Shown here piece by piece: positions 11,930-22,685 of a stretch of 64,000 nt of DNA. This stretch comes from Escallonia rubra (taxonomy: Eukaryota; Streptophyta; Magnoliopsida; Escalloniales; Escalloniaceae). Where the stretch lies: contig JAVXUO010002815.1 of assembly GCA_033065855.1 (NCBI GenBank), forward strand, positions 124,001 through 188,000. Reading direction: 5' to 3'. A program made the translations under genes and the position numbers. Position 1 is the stretch's first letter. Each line of letters starts with the position of its first letter. The notes under the pieces were generated by a model that saw only the letters and a list, made by a program, of their open reading frames with translations, ran no database searches and had not been told where the DNA came from.

Positions 11930-14900
11930 ATGGCCTCTACAAAAATTGTTGCGGACCTCGTCAAAATTGAGAAACTGGATGGCAATAACTACAATATTTG
12001 ACATCATAAGATCCAGTATCTCCTAAATGAGTGAGACGTCTTGGAAACAATAACCAACGTCATGACCATGCCTAACAAGGGTGATACCGCCCAACATAAG
12101 CGTTACATGGAAACCTATCAGAATTGGGGGAAGAGAGATCGAAGTGCACGTTTTAATGTGTTGAACTACATGCTCAAACGATCTTATTGGCCAATTCAAG
12201 GGTTATCAGACCGCTCAAAAGATGTGGAATGCCTTGAAATTGGCTTTTGTAGGCATTTCAGCAACAAGGTTGCGAGCTTTGACTCTTAAGTTTAAGATCT
12301 ATAAGATGGCTCCTAATGCGAAAATGGTCGATCATGTCAGAAAGATGTCGGCTACGATTCGCGACCTTAAAGCAGCAGGCAACAATCTCTCAAATGAACA
12401 ACAAATTCTCGCAGTGCTCCGCTCTCTACCTAATTATTGGGATCAAATGAAACTCACGATGATGCACAATGAAAGCATCAAAACTTTTACTCAATTGTCG
12501 CATTATCTAGAGTTAGAGGCAGTAAGACAAGAGGCTAAAGACAATGTTTCTATGTTTGTTGCCGAGGCTAGCGAGCGCAAGGGCTCTACGTCCAAGCGCA
12601 AAAGGCAGGATAAGGCAAACCAAGACGGAGATGGAGAATCACACAAAAGAAGAAGGGGGTGAAAAGCACCATAAGGGCAAGCATGGAGGCAAAAAAGACA
12701 AGTCGAAGCTGAAATGCTATAACTGCAAGAAGTCTAGTCACTTCGCCCGTGAATGCACGGAACTGAAGAAGGTATGGACTAACATTTACTCTCAGCTCGA
12801 TTGCTTCGTTTGTAGTCTTGTTTTGGTTGCTCATTCTCTTCATAATTGGATTGTTGATACATGAGCAACAAGACATATCGCGAGAGACAGAGTAGGGTTC
12901 ATCGAGTACCGTCGAATTCCTAAAGTGAGTCAGCATATCTACATGGGGAAAACACTAGCGAAGAGGTGGTGGGAATTGGAACCTACGAACTCAAGATGAG
13001 GATTGGTCGTTCTTTACTCCTTTACGATGTGCAATACTCACCTGGAGTTCGACGAAACTTGATGTCTGTAGTAGCGATGGCCGGACTAGGATTTTCTTTT
13101 AATTTTGGTGTAGACTTTGTTGGCCTTTATTTAGATTCTATATTGTATGGTAGTGGACACATCGTTGATAGCTTTTATGTACTAGATGTTAATGACAGTT
13201 TGTATTATGATACATATATGATTTTTAGTAATAAAGATGATGCATTTTCTTCTATTACCTGGCATAATGAACTTGGTCATATATGACAAGATCGTATGAC
13301 AAGGTTGGCTTGAGAAGGACTTTTGGGTCCTCTCGACAAAGTTAACTTGCCAACATGCGAATCTTGCTTAGCTAGCAAGGCTACTCGAAAGCCTATTGGT
13401 AAGGCTAAGAGAATTACATCTCCCTTGGAGCTAGTACACTCGGACATTTACAGACCAATGAATGTTAGGGCACGTCATGGTGCTAATTATTTTATCACAT
13501 TTATGGATGACTACTTATGATTCGGTTATGTTTATCTTATCGCTCACAAGTCTGGAGCATTAGATTGCTTCAAACAATTTGTGAATATTATAGAGAATCA
13601 AAAGGAAAAGAACCTTAAGATTCTCGGTACTGGTCGAGGTCGCGAGTATTTATCTGAGTAATTTAAGGTGCTTTGTAATAATAAATGCATCGTAAGACAA
13701 TTGACAAATCCTGACACTCCGCAACAAAAATGGTGCAGTGGAGAGAAAGAATCGTACTTTGCTAGATACGGTTAGGTCGATGATGGCACATGCTAGTCTC
13801 CCAATAAATTTTTAGGGAGACGATTTGGTAACTGTAACCTACATCCTTAATAGAGTGCCCTCTAAGTTAGTTACGTCTAGTCCATATGATTTGTGGATAG
13901 ACAATAAGCCAAAATTGGACTTCTTGCGACCTTGGGGGTCGGCGGGATATGTTCACGTAATATCCCATCCTCACGGAAAATTAGGTCCTGGAGGCCAAAA
14001 GTGCATATTCATTAGATATCCAGAAAAATGTAAAGGATATGTGATGTTGCATGAACGACCTGATGGTGTTCTGACTGAGATTGAGTCTCGCAATATGGAC
14101 TTCATTGAAAAATGTGTTCCCAAGCAGGGCAGAAGTCAGAAAAGATGTAAAGCTTTATTAAATGGTTGAGTCAGAAGGAGTCTATACGTTGTCTCTCAGC
14201 AAGGGTGGGGATTTCAATTACCAACATGGTCATGATGACTCTATGGGTGTTGACGATAGTGGGAGTGTCCCATTAGAGTCTCAACACAATAACCATGACC
14301 TTATGAGTGTTGAGGATAGTTGGAGTGTCCCATTAAATTCTCAAAAATGTAATGATGCCGGATAGAATTTTTTTATCCTATCCGGAACCCTTATCCTTGT
14401 CGCCAAACAGAGCCTAGAGGTATTGAGAATAGTGGGGATATACCATATAGTGGGAGTATTCCATTAAATTTCTCAATCTAATGAGTACATACCAATCGAT
14501 GATGACTCCCATGAGCCTCAACTGCGAAAAAGTCAAAGTAGGAATATTCATCGTCGCCATTTTAGGATTTAGGAGAAACCTTTCATGTGTGCTTCACTTG
14601 ATGGTGAACCTACTTCTTATCATGAGGCTTTTACATCTCCCGTTGCTAAGGACTGACTAGCTGTTATGCAAGAGGAAATGGGCTCGATGGCAAAGAATCA
14701 AGTCTAGGAACTTGTTGATCTTCCACCTGGGTGCAAATCTATTGGGAACAAATGGGTTTTAAAGATCAAGCGCAAGGCATATGGTTCGATTGATAAGTAT
14801 AAAGCCAGTCTTGTGGCGAAAGGTTACACCCGAAGAAATGGTGTAGATTATGAGGATACATTCTCACCTGTAGTCAGGTTTGCCTCTATTCGTCTTATTC

Positions 14901-17612
14901 TTGCCATCGTCACTCATTTGGATTTAGAGCTCTTTCAGATAGATGTAAATACAACTTTTCTCAATGGAGAACTAGTTAAAGAGATCTTTATGGATCAACC
15001 AGTTGGCTTTGAGGTCAAAGGATAAGAGCGCAAAGTATGCAAGCTCAAACGTTCTATATATGGCCTAAAACGGTCATCTAGGCTTTGGTTTTCATCAAGC
15101 CATGATTTCTTTCCGTTTTAAGATGATTAATGAAGACCATTGTGTTTACAGAAAGCGGTCTGGAAAGAATTGTACTATCCTTACCTTGTATGTCGACGAT
15201 ATTTTATTGGCTAAAAATGACATGGGGGATGATTATTGCCACTAAGAGTGGTTGTTTTGACATGAAGGACATGGGATAAGCAAATTACTTTCTTGGGGTA
15301 AAGATCCTACGGGGTCGTTCAAAGAAACTTCTTGGTTTGTCTCAAGAGACTTATATAAGAAAGGTTCTTAAACGGTTCCGTATGCACAATGTTACACCTA
15401 TAAACACCCCTATCGAGAAAGGTCATACCTTGAGCCTTGATCTTTGACCTACGACCGAAGCTGAAAGGATAAAATGTCTCGTGTACCTTATGCCAGTGCT
15501 ATTGGAAGTTTAATGTATGCCATGATGTGTACACGGCCAGGTATATGCTACGCTGTTAGGTTAGTAAGTCGCTTCCAAAGCAATCCAAGAATTGCTCATT
15601 GAAGAGCGGTAAAAAGGATAGTAAGATATCTTCGTGGGACTACCGACTATATGCTTTGTTGCCGTAGAGGTAAAATACATTTGCAAGGCTATATCGATGT
15701 AGCTTGGAGTAGTAATTTGGATGAGCGTAAATCCACTTCAGGGTATACTTTCTTGCTCAGCAATGGTGCCATTTCATGGTCAAGCAAAAATCAATCCTGC
15801 ATAGCATTGTCCACGATGGAATTTGAATATGTTACATGTTCAACGGCTGTTTAAGAAGTTATTTGGTTGAAAAGATTCTTACAACGACTTGAGATAGTAT
15901 CACATGCTACAGATCTCATGACTATTTTCTGTGACAGAATGGCAGCTCTTGGGTATACGAAGGTGAAACCAATAAAACAACCCTAGAGGGGGGTGAATAA
16001 GATTTTTGAAATATAATGGGGAATTTAAACTAAGCACAATCATAAATCTCAAAAAAACCAAGTAATACTTCAATGAAGATGCTAACTAAACAATCTCAAA
16101 CAATTAAAGAGCAATAAGTAAAGAGATTGAGTTAGAGATACTTGACAAGGAGATTTAAATGGTTCGGCTTGATATACCCTCAAGCCTACATCCACCTCTT
16201 CAAGGAAGTCCCTTGCAAGAGCACTAGAATCCACTAGCAACAATCTTCTTCCGGGTCAAGATCAAAACCCTTACAACACTTGGTGATATCCCCACACCAA
16301 GCACAAGCCTTGAATCCACAAAGCTCACCCAAGACTTGACAAACCCAAGCCTTGATCACAATCCTTTTACAAAGATCAAATGTGTACAAAGAAACCCTCT
16401 TGAAAGGAAATGAGTACAAATGCAGCTCTAGTACAATAGAAAGATGAGAGAATTGATGACTTGAAGTATGCTCACTCTCAATCAAAGAATTGCTCACAAA
16501 GATGCTCTCTTTAATGATGTGAAATCATGAAGATGAAGAGAGAAAAGTTTAATCTATGAGCCTTAATGTTTCTCTAATGAATGAAGGCTTAGAATGTGGT
16601 TTCCATGGTGTATAATGAAGCCCCAAATCATTTATATAGAGAAGAGATCAAATATAGCCGTTATAGGCATAAAGTGGGCAAAACTGCCATTGCAGTCGAC
16701 TGTAACCAATGCAGTCGACTGTAATCCCTCTAAAATAGCCGTTGGAGTTTTGTCCTCGAAAATAGCCGTTGGAACAGAATTTTGACCAATGCAGTCGACT
16801 GCATTGGAATGCAGTCGACTGCATTACCCTACTGCCTATCGGCTGCCTCACGGAACCCCCTTTCCTATTTTAGACATAACTTTCTCTAGAAAAATCGAAT
16901 TGAGGTGCCATTTTTTGCGTTGGAAAGCTAATGAAAAGTTTTATCAAGATATGAAAAGATTAGCACCAAAAACAGTTTTGAGAAAATCTGAGTAACTTCC
17001 AAAGTTCACTCATTTTCAAGAACCACGCTTGTGTGAATGATTATGAACTCACATGCAATGCACAAGGTGTCCTAAGGTCTTTTTAGGTCATAGTCATCAA
17101 TCCAAGCATCAAACGAAGACTAGGTACATAATAGGAAAGATCAATTATAATCGATAGTAACTTAGCCTATGCATTCTTTCTTGCTCTTTGACATTGGACT
17201 TGATGAAGCTTCCATAGCATGTCTCCATAGCATGTCACCATAGCTTTAAGCTTCTTTGGCTTTAATCCATCTATCCAACTTTTCAAATGTGTCTTCATGA
17301 GTGTGCATGTATATACCTACTAAGAATACACTCAAAGCACACATTAGAACATAATCAATGTGTAGTTATCATCAAAACAAGATGTAAGCCTAGATTATCC
17401 AACCATAGGGCTAATAGAAGGAACCCAATTACCATGGAAAAATGAAGCACATAGAGACTCGGTATCACTTTATTCGAGATAGAGTTGCACATTGAAAGGT
17501 TGTACTAGAGCATATCTCTAGGAAAATGATGGTGGCTAACCCATTGACTAAGCCAATCGCTGGTGATCCCTTTCATCATCATGTCAGAAGTTTGGTTCTT
17601 CGTAGAATCTGA
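11930..17612 (+). pseudogene. Copia element 1 gag-pol polyprotein, multiply broken
   Basis: Starts MASTKIVADLVKIEKLDG at 11930. Gag runs to a CCHC zinc knuckle (CYNCKKSSHFARECTE, 12715-12762). The protease motif at about 12855 has a TGA in place of the Gly codon of D-T/S-G. Integrase follows (CESCLASKATRKP at 13355; LVHSDIYRPM at 13430). RT is recognised by YEDTFSPVVRFASIR (14848) and YVDDILL (15190), and RNase H by STSGYTF and ISWSSKNQSCIALST (15735-15810). The C-terminus (KHIETRYHFIRD) resumes after the nested solo LTR and ends at 17612. Many stops and frame changes show that no polyprotein can be made. The region 11036-11929 is a non-coding leader. Confidence 0.9.
15964..17416 (-). mobile_element. 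Solo LTR of a large-LTR retroelement, nested in copia element 1
   Basis: 1453 bp flanked by GAAGG on both sides (15959-15963 and 17417-17421), a perfect 5-bp target-site duplication. It lies inside the RNase H coding region, which continues in frame on either side. Its reverse complement is nearly the same as 24793-26232. In its own orientation it runs TATTAGCCC...GGTTTCA; the first dinucleotide is mutated from TG. There is no internal domain, so it is what remains after LTR-LTR recombination. The CACCCCCCTCTAGGG motif near one end recalls SIRE/Maximus-type copia LTRs; that lineage is a guess. Confidence 0.92.
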
Positions 17613-19562
17613 TATGATGATCGGTTGATATGTATCTTATGTAGTTGAGATATACCTCTTAATAGTTTAATATTATATTAAGTCAATAATATGCTACATT
17701 TCTTTGAATAGCGTGCCTTTTAAGATATGTTTGATGACTTAAGATATAAGCAAATACACACATTATCATGATCGAAATAATGAATGTCACAAGGCTTACA
17801 CATGGTTGGCTGACTCACACAGCAACCACCTCGTCGCCTGTGTAGCGAGTGAGATGAGACATAAGAGTTCAATTGTGAAGAACTCTCTTTATATATATAT
17901 GTCGCCTTGGCATGGCCAAGATGAGATTTTTTTTATACCCTTAAGTAGCCTGAGAAAGCCAAATGTGAGATCTCAAATGGATATTTTGAAAATATGTCCA
18001 GTTTGAGAATCTTGGGTTAGACGCTTGGATAGCGACTGGACCAACATTTGGGTATCTTTGAGGACATGGGCAACACAATTTATCGTGTGTGACTGACGCT
18101 TATATAAGTAACACTACAATGGAGGACAAACACGCGAGGGAGTTTCTGAAGTCGGCTGAAACAACTGTGTCTTTCTGGAGGCATGAAAAGCTGGGGCCTA
18201 CAAGGAGATCTTTTTCAGGACGTTTTTTATGTTATCTTCTTATCGAGCCTAAAGAGATTAATTCTATGAAAAGAACATAATAAAACAAAGCTTCATGATA
18301 GATTGAGTACAAAACATTGTTCTGATGAAACTGTGAAATATATTATTTGAATGTAAGAAAATATAAGCTTTACGAGATACACAGGAACAAAACCATAATG
18401 TGGTATGTCAAGCTTACGTTGACAGTTCCTAGGAATAGTTCAAGCTGCAGTGCAACTGGCTGCAACCGAACTACTACAGTGGTTCTAAGAGGATGACTTG
18501 CGAATTGTGATCTTGCATATTTTCACAGCTATAACTTGATTAATGAAATTTAAGTTGCTTCTGTCATGTCTTCATAAATTGATCGTTGTTCATGGTTTCT
18601 CATAAGATCTGTTAATTAACTTTACATGTTACAGTCACTTGGACCTCCTACTGCACCCTTTATGTTTGAAAATGTTTCTTTAAGGAGGCAACAAGCATGA
18701 GATGTTCTCACTGGCGAGCTTCGTGTCCTGAAATTTTCTTCTGCATGGTTGAAATACTACTGTGAAAGATTGACATATGAGAGCAAGAGAACCTCATAAA
18801 TCTGCTTCTGCGTGATCAAAGTGATGAGATAATGTTAACGTTAGAAAGTGGCATCCTCACTTCAGTGAGTATAATACCGTAACATGTACATCATACTACA
18901 TGTGCTTATAAGTCGATCAAAAGCGGAGTGAGAAATTGATCCCTGTTTTCTCACTGTGTAAGCCCTATAGTTCATTGTGTTGACCTTATTGCGCCATTTG
19001 AAAACCTTGGACTATGTCATAAAGTTGAGGTTTCGTGTTGTTACTTTAGTATGTTACCTACGACCATGATTGATGCGGTCTAAAGGGACATTTCTTGGAA
19101 AGCAGTCAAACCAATGCTAAGTGGCATGAGAGCCAAGGAAAAATATCTTTAGTAACACATTCATGTATAGACGAGGTGTTTGATGCTAATTGATGGCCAT
19201 CACTATTAAAACTTTTTAGAAGTTTATTATATGTATATATATATCTATATGTATATTTTAAAAAAAACTGAACATGAACACATTACTGCAGTGAGAGGTT
19301 GAGCATGTTCTGAGTTTAGACTCTCGAGGGATAAGAAATGCTCAATCCAATATGGCTAAGTTTGTTGGGGCGTATATGAGTTTTTTGCCTTCTTGTTTTT
19401 AGGCATGTCCCCGTGTTAGTTTGATAGAGACTTAATATGGGACTGCAACCTTTGTTTATAGGTACTCGTCGATCGCACAGATCATTAACCAATATGAGGA
19501 GAATATGATGTGATTTATGAGAGATGCATTGTTATTGGTCCCCACTATGCCCAAGTGGAAGA
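17613..19562. other. Long non-coding 3' interior of copia element 1
   Basis: About 1.95 kb between the end of pol and the right LTR, AT-rich, with no recognised protein or RNA gene. The usual copia spacer is much shorter, so an unrecognised nested insertion or captured DNA is possible. Confidence 0.5.
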
Positions 19563-19954
19563 TGTAGGAAATTCGAGTCCGAGTCAGATTCGGATCCAAC
19601 CCATGTGCAGCCATAGGGGCTCCAAGAGCAACTCAGTTATGTGACGTGCCGAAAGGTTGCGAAGAACCATCGCAATGGTTCCCTTGGCACATTTCAATCT
19701 CTATAAATATGTCCATCTGTCTCCAGGGCAAGATGAACATCCATCAGCAGAAATCTTCACCCTAAATCAGTGAGTGCAAGAGTGCCCTTGGTTCTTGATT
19801 TGTGAATATCACGAAGTAACTTTATAGCCATTTCTTCAGGCGAGTTTTGGCGGGTTCGAAATTGAGACAATTGACGGAAAAAAGACAGTAAAGCAAGTTG
19901 GGTTTAACAAGCAAAAAAGGTATGCTTCCGTTTCTGCATATGCTCCGATCAACA
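19563..19954 (+). repeat. 3' LTR of copia element 1
   Basis: 392 bp, TGTAGGAAAT...GATCAACA. It has the same length as the 5' LTR, with many substitutions between them. Confidence 0.9.
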
Positions 19955-20158
19955 GCTGCAAATACTGAGAGGTGGGCGGGTGGATGGTTATAATCAACCC
20001 TTTTCTAAGCGTAATTTGGTGAAGTGGGCTAGGCGTTTCTTAGTCGATAAACATAGGCAGAAGATAACCATGGATGCAGGCTTGAAAGATAAGTGTCCTT
20101 TACATGGAACATTTTTAGTAGCTGAACTCACACTATTATTATGTACTTGCATTTCTAG
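19955..20158 (+). pseudogene. RLCK VII-like C-lobe fragment, right piece
   Basis: Continues the exon cut at 10643: LQILRGGRVDGYNQPFSKR, then NLVKWARRFLVDKHRQKITM, then DAGLKDKCPLHG. This is the counterpart of [20 protein letters not shown] in the last exon of the downstream gene. The subdomain XI Arg (LRPSMEEVL) is not reached; the similarity fades near 20130 before the next exon begins at 20159. It belongs to a first RLCK-like domain distinct from the second one at 20159-22685. Confidence 0.75.
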
Positions 20159-21057
20159 AAGGTGCAGAACCAATTTCATGGCCTATATGACTCAAAATAG
20201 CAATAGGAGCAGCCTGAGGCCTAGCTTTCTTACACACAATAGGGAAGCAGAACATGTACTCGAAGTTTGAGGCATCGGACATACTGTTGGATAAGGTATA
20301 TTGAGCTATTTTTTTTAGTTACTGTTTAGCCAATATTGTTTATCCTGTGGTTTTCTTTCAACTAATAAAAGTTGTTTCTCTTTCCAAATTCTATCCCTAG
20401 GACTTCAATGCAAAGCTTTCGGACTTTGTAATGCAAGAATTATATGCAGTAGGTGACCCATCTTGCTACGATTTATACTACGTCCCAGGGGCGGAGCCAA
20501 AATTCATAATTAAGGGGGAGGGTAGGAGGTTCAATATAAAACAAAAAAAAAATAGTAATGAATCAGGATTAAGGGCCAACGCTATAGTATACTATTGAAA
20601 TGAAAAAAATATAGGCGGAGTTAATTCTTGCCTTCCTCTCTGATTGGATTTTACATTAATATAAATTACAAAGAAAAATGAATTTCGAGAGGGTTTTTCT
20701 CTCCGACTGCTGACTTCATACTATGTAGGCATTGATATGTTGTCTTACGTTTCATTTTTTATAGGTACACGTAGGCTAAGAAAAGGTACCAAACTTTGTG
20801 TCATGATGTTGTTACTTCAATGTCTTCTGAACTTGCTTTCAAAATTTTGAGTGTATATTTTATCATCGGAGTGTGTATTTTATCATCGGGGGATGTAACA
20901 GGTATAAAAAGGTTAAACAAAACAAACTTCTATATTAGATGTTAGCAGTGAACTTTCTATTGCCATGTTTTGATGATGTACCTCTAAATACTACAACGAA
21001 TGTTGGAATATCATGCAAAGTTACACTTCACTTGGCAGGGGATTTCAGGGCTGGCAC

Positions 21058-22224
21058 TAGGGATGGCAATGGGGCGGGTCGGATGCGGATCTGCTAAAAT
21101 CCGAACCCGCCCCGCTACTCCTGAAATCCCACCCCGCCCCGCACCCGCCCCGCGCCGGGTTCTGTAACCTTAATACCACATCCGACCCTAACATTCTTTA
21201 GAAAACCCATCCCCGCCCCGCCTCGCCCCGCCCAAACCCCTTCTTAAACTCTTCTCCTTCTCTGAAGGCTCCCCCAGGCCAAAGCCATGGATCGATCTCA
21301 GACTGTGTGGCCGGCGGTGGAGTCGCAGAAGATCAGTGGCCTTCGGATCGATCTCAGATTCTCGGTGAGCGACGGTCGGCGGTGGAGTCGAAGAAGATAC
21401 GGTGGCCTTCGCATCGATCTCAGATTCTCCGTGAGCGACGACCGGCGGTGGAGAAGACGCAGCGGAAGTGAGAGTTTGAGAGAAGATGGAGAGTTTGAGA
21501 GAAGATGGGCTGCGTTGAGAAAACAGAGAAGTGAGTTTGAGAGAAGGGGCGGCAGAACTGAGAGGCAAGAGAAAGAGAGAGAGTCGACTTCATCTAGCCC
21601 ACTTCTGCCATGACCACAGTCCAGTGTAAGCAGTAACTATGTATTCTTTGTCATATACGAACAAATTTTGACGATTCAAGAGGAATTACGGGCCTTCTAT
21701 GAGGAGATACAAAGAGAAAAGACGAAGAAACCTGCCATTTTAATACCAGTCCTGATGGTGCCATTCTACAAAGAATCATTAGGGAAGAATTATCGACGTG
21801 AAGAAGAAGAAAAAGTGATGGAGGGAGCGGCTGCCAGAGTGGACCGGCCAAGTTCTTTGACTCTTTATGATGTCAAGCACTTGATGAAGAGAGAGAATTG
21901 AGTTTGAGAGAAGGGGGCCAAGGGGCGGCAGAACTGGAGAAAGATAAGAGGCTTTATCCATTATATATACTATATAAGATGGATGGTCGAGATCGCCTAG
22001 ATCTAGGGTTAGTATAAAAACTAATTATATATAAGATAGCGGGGTGGGGCGGGGCGGGGCGCGGGGCGGTTAGCCTAAATACCAAACCCGCCCCGTACCC
22101 GCTGCGGGTTTAAATTTTATATACCATACCCGCCCCGTAACCCGGTCAAAGTCAAGAAAACCCGCTCCTATAGGATCGGGGCGGGGCGGATATCCGCCGG
22201 GTCGGATTTAAATTGCCATCCCTA
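21058..22224. mobile_element. Non-autonomous hAT element (1167 bp)
   Basis: Terminal inverted repeats TAGGGATGGCAAT and ATTGCCATCCCTA, with a perfect 8-bp target-site duplication GCTGGCAC (21050-21057 and 22225-22232). Both ends carry GC-rich subterminal words (GGGGCGGG, CCCGCCCC) in many copies, likely transposase-binding sites. No transposase is encoded. The interior contains repeated GGATCGATCTCAGATTCT-type segments (21289-21430) and a small open frame at 21668-21901 (77 codons) with no recognised relative. Confidence 0.93.
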
Positions 22225-22257
22225 GCTGGCACGTTGAACAGGAAGGGTGACGTCCAT

Positions 22258-22362
22258 CAGTGGCGGAGCCACGTTGTATTATTTTAATTTACTTATAAAA
22301 AAATTGAGTGACTTTGATATATTTTTTGTACTCCCTGAAATAAAATCCTAGTTCCGCCACTG
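22258..22362. mobile_element. 105-bp hAT-type MITE
   Basis: Ends CAGTGGCGGA and TCCGCCACTG are inverted repeats. ACGTCCAT occurs on both sides (22250-22257 and 22363-22370) as a perfect 8-bp duplication. There is no coding capacity. Confidence 0.92.
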
Positions 22363-22685
22363 ACGTCCATGGTATGGAATTGTGTTGCTGCAGATCTTAT
22401 TTTGCAGGCTGGAAGTTGAGGAGGATTGGACCATAATTTTCTTTATCGTCCCCGTTACGCTGAAGAGTAAGCTGATTGCGATGGAATTTCAACCGACTGA
22501 CTCAATTTAGCGGAGCATCGCAAGTTGCCCGACTTGTATTGCGATGCCTGGACACCGAACCTAGAAGTCGGCCATCAATGGAAGAAGTTTTGTTTAACTT
22601 GGAGGACATAAAGAAAGATGCTTCATCACGAAGAACACCAAGAAGCAAGGCTTCAAGTTCAAAACCAATGCTTTGCATCCTGTGA

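Larger units (their letters stand above)
10644..19954 (+). mobile_element. Ty1/copia LTR retrotransposon 1 (degenerate, carries a nested solo LTR)
   Basis: Two 392-bp LTRs (10644-11035 and 19563-19954) begin TGTAG and end ATCAACA. Flanking bases GCTGT (10639-10643) and GCTGC (19955-19959) are a target-site duplication with one mismatch. A TGGTATCGAGCCC primer site follows the left LTR, and AAGTGGAAGA precedes the right one. Domain order gag, protease, integrase, RT, RNase H is that of Ty1/copia. By eye the two LTRs differ at many positions, so the insertion is old. It landed inside a kinase exon of the upstream pseudogene. Confidence 0.93.
20159..22685 (+). pseudogene. Second RLCK VII-like (pseudo)kinase domain, fragmented
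   Basis: Three pieces. (1) 20159-20295 is a 137-nt exon, the same length and splice phases as exon 6 of the downstream gene. It reads GAEPISWPI, stop, LKIAIGAA, stop, GLAFLHTIGKQNMYSKFEAS, DILLD; the catalytic Arg-Asp is replaced by Ser-Lys. (2) From 20401, DFNAKLSDFVMQELYAVGD is the DFG exon with its Gly lost, cut at 20486 by a CAGGGGCGGAGCC hAT-type end. (3) 22500-22685 reads GASQVARLVLRCLDTEPRSR, then PSMEEVLFNLEDIKKD, the C-lobe end, closing with a stop at 22683-22685. Two hAT insertions lie between the pieces. The domain has stops and lost catalytic residues, so it is non-functional. Confidence 0.82.

Noticed and set aside
15964-17416. Considered as a full non-autonomous transposon rather than a solo LTR
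   Set aside because: TG/CA-type ends, 5-bp duplication, no inverted repeats and a TATA-like interior fit an LTR. A search for internal family members would settle it.
20486-20600. Complete hAT element starting CAGGGGCGGAGCC
   Set aside because: No matching right end with an 8-bp duplication was found downstream, so only an end-like sequence is noted.
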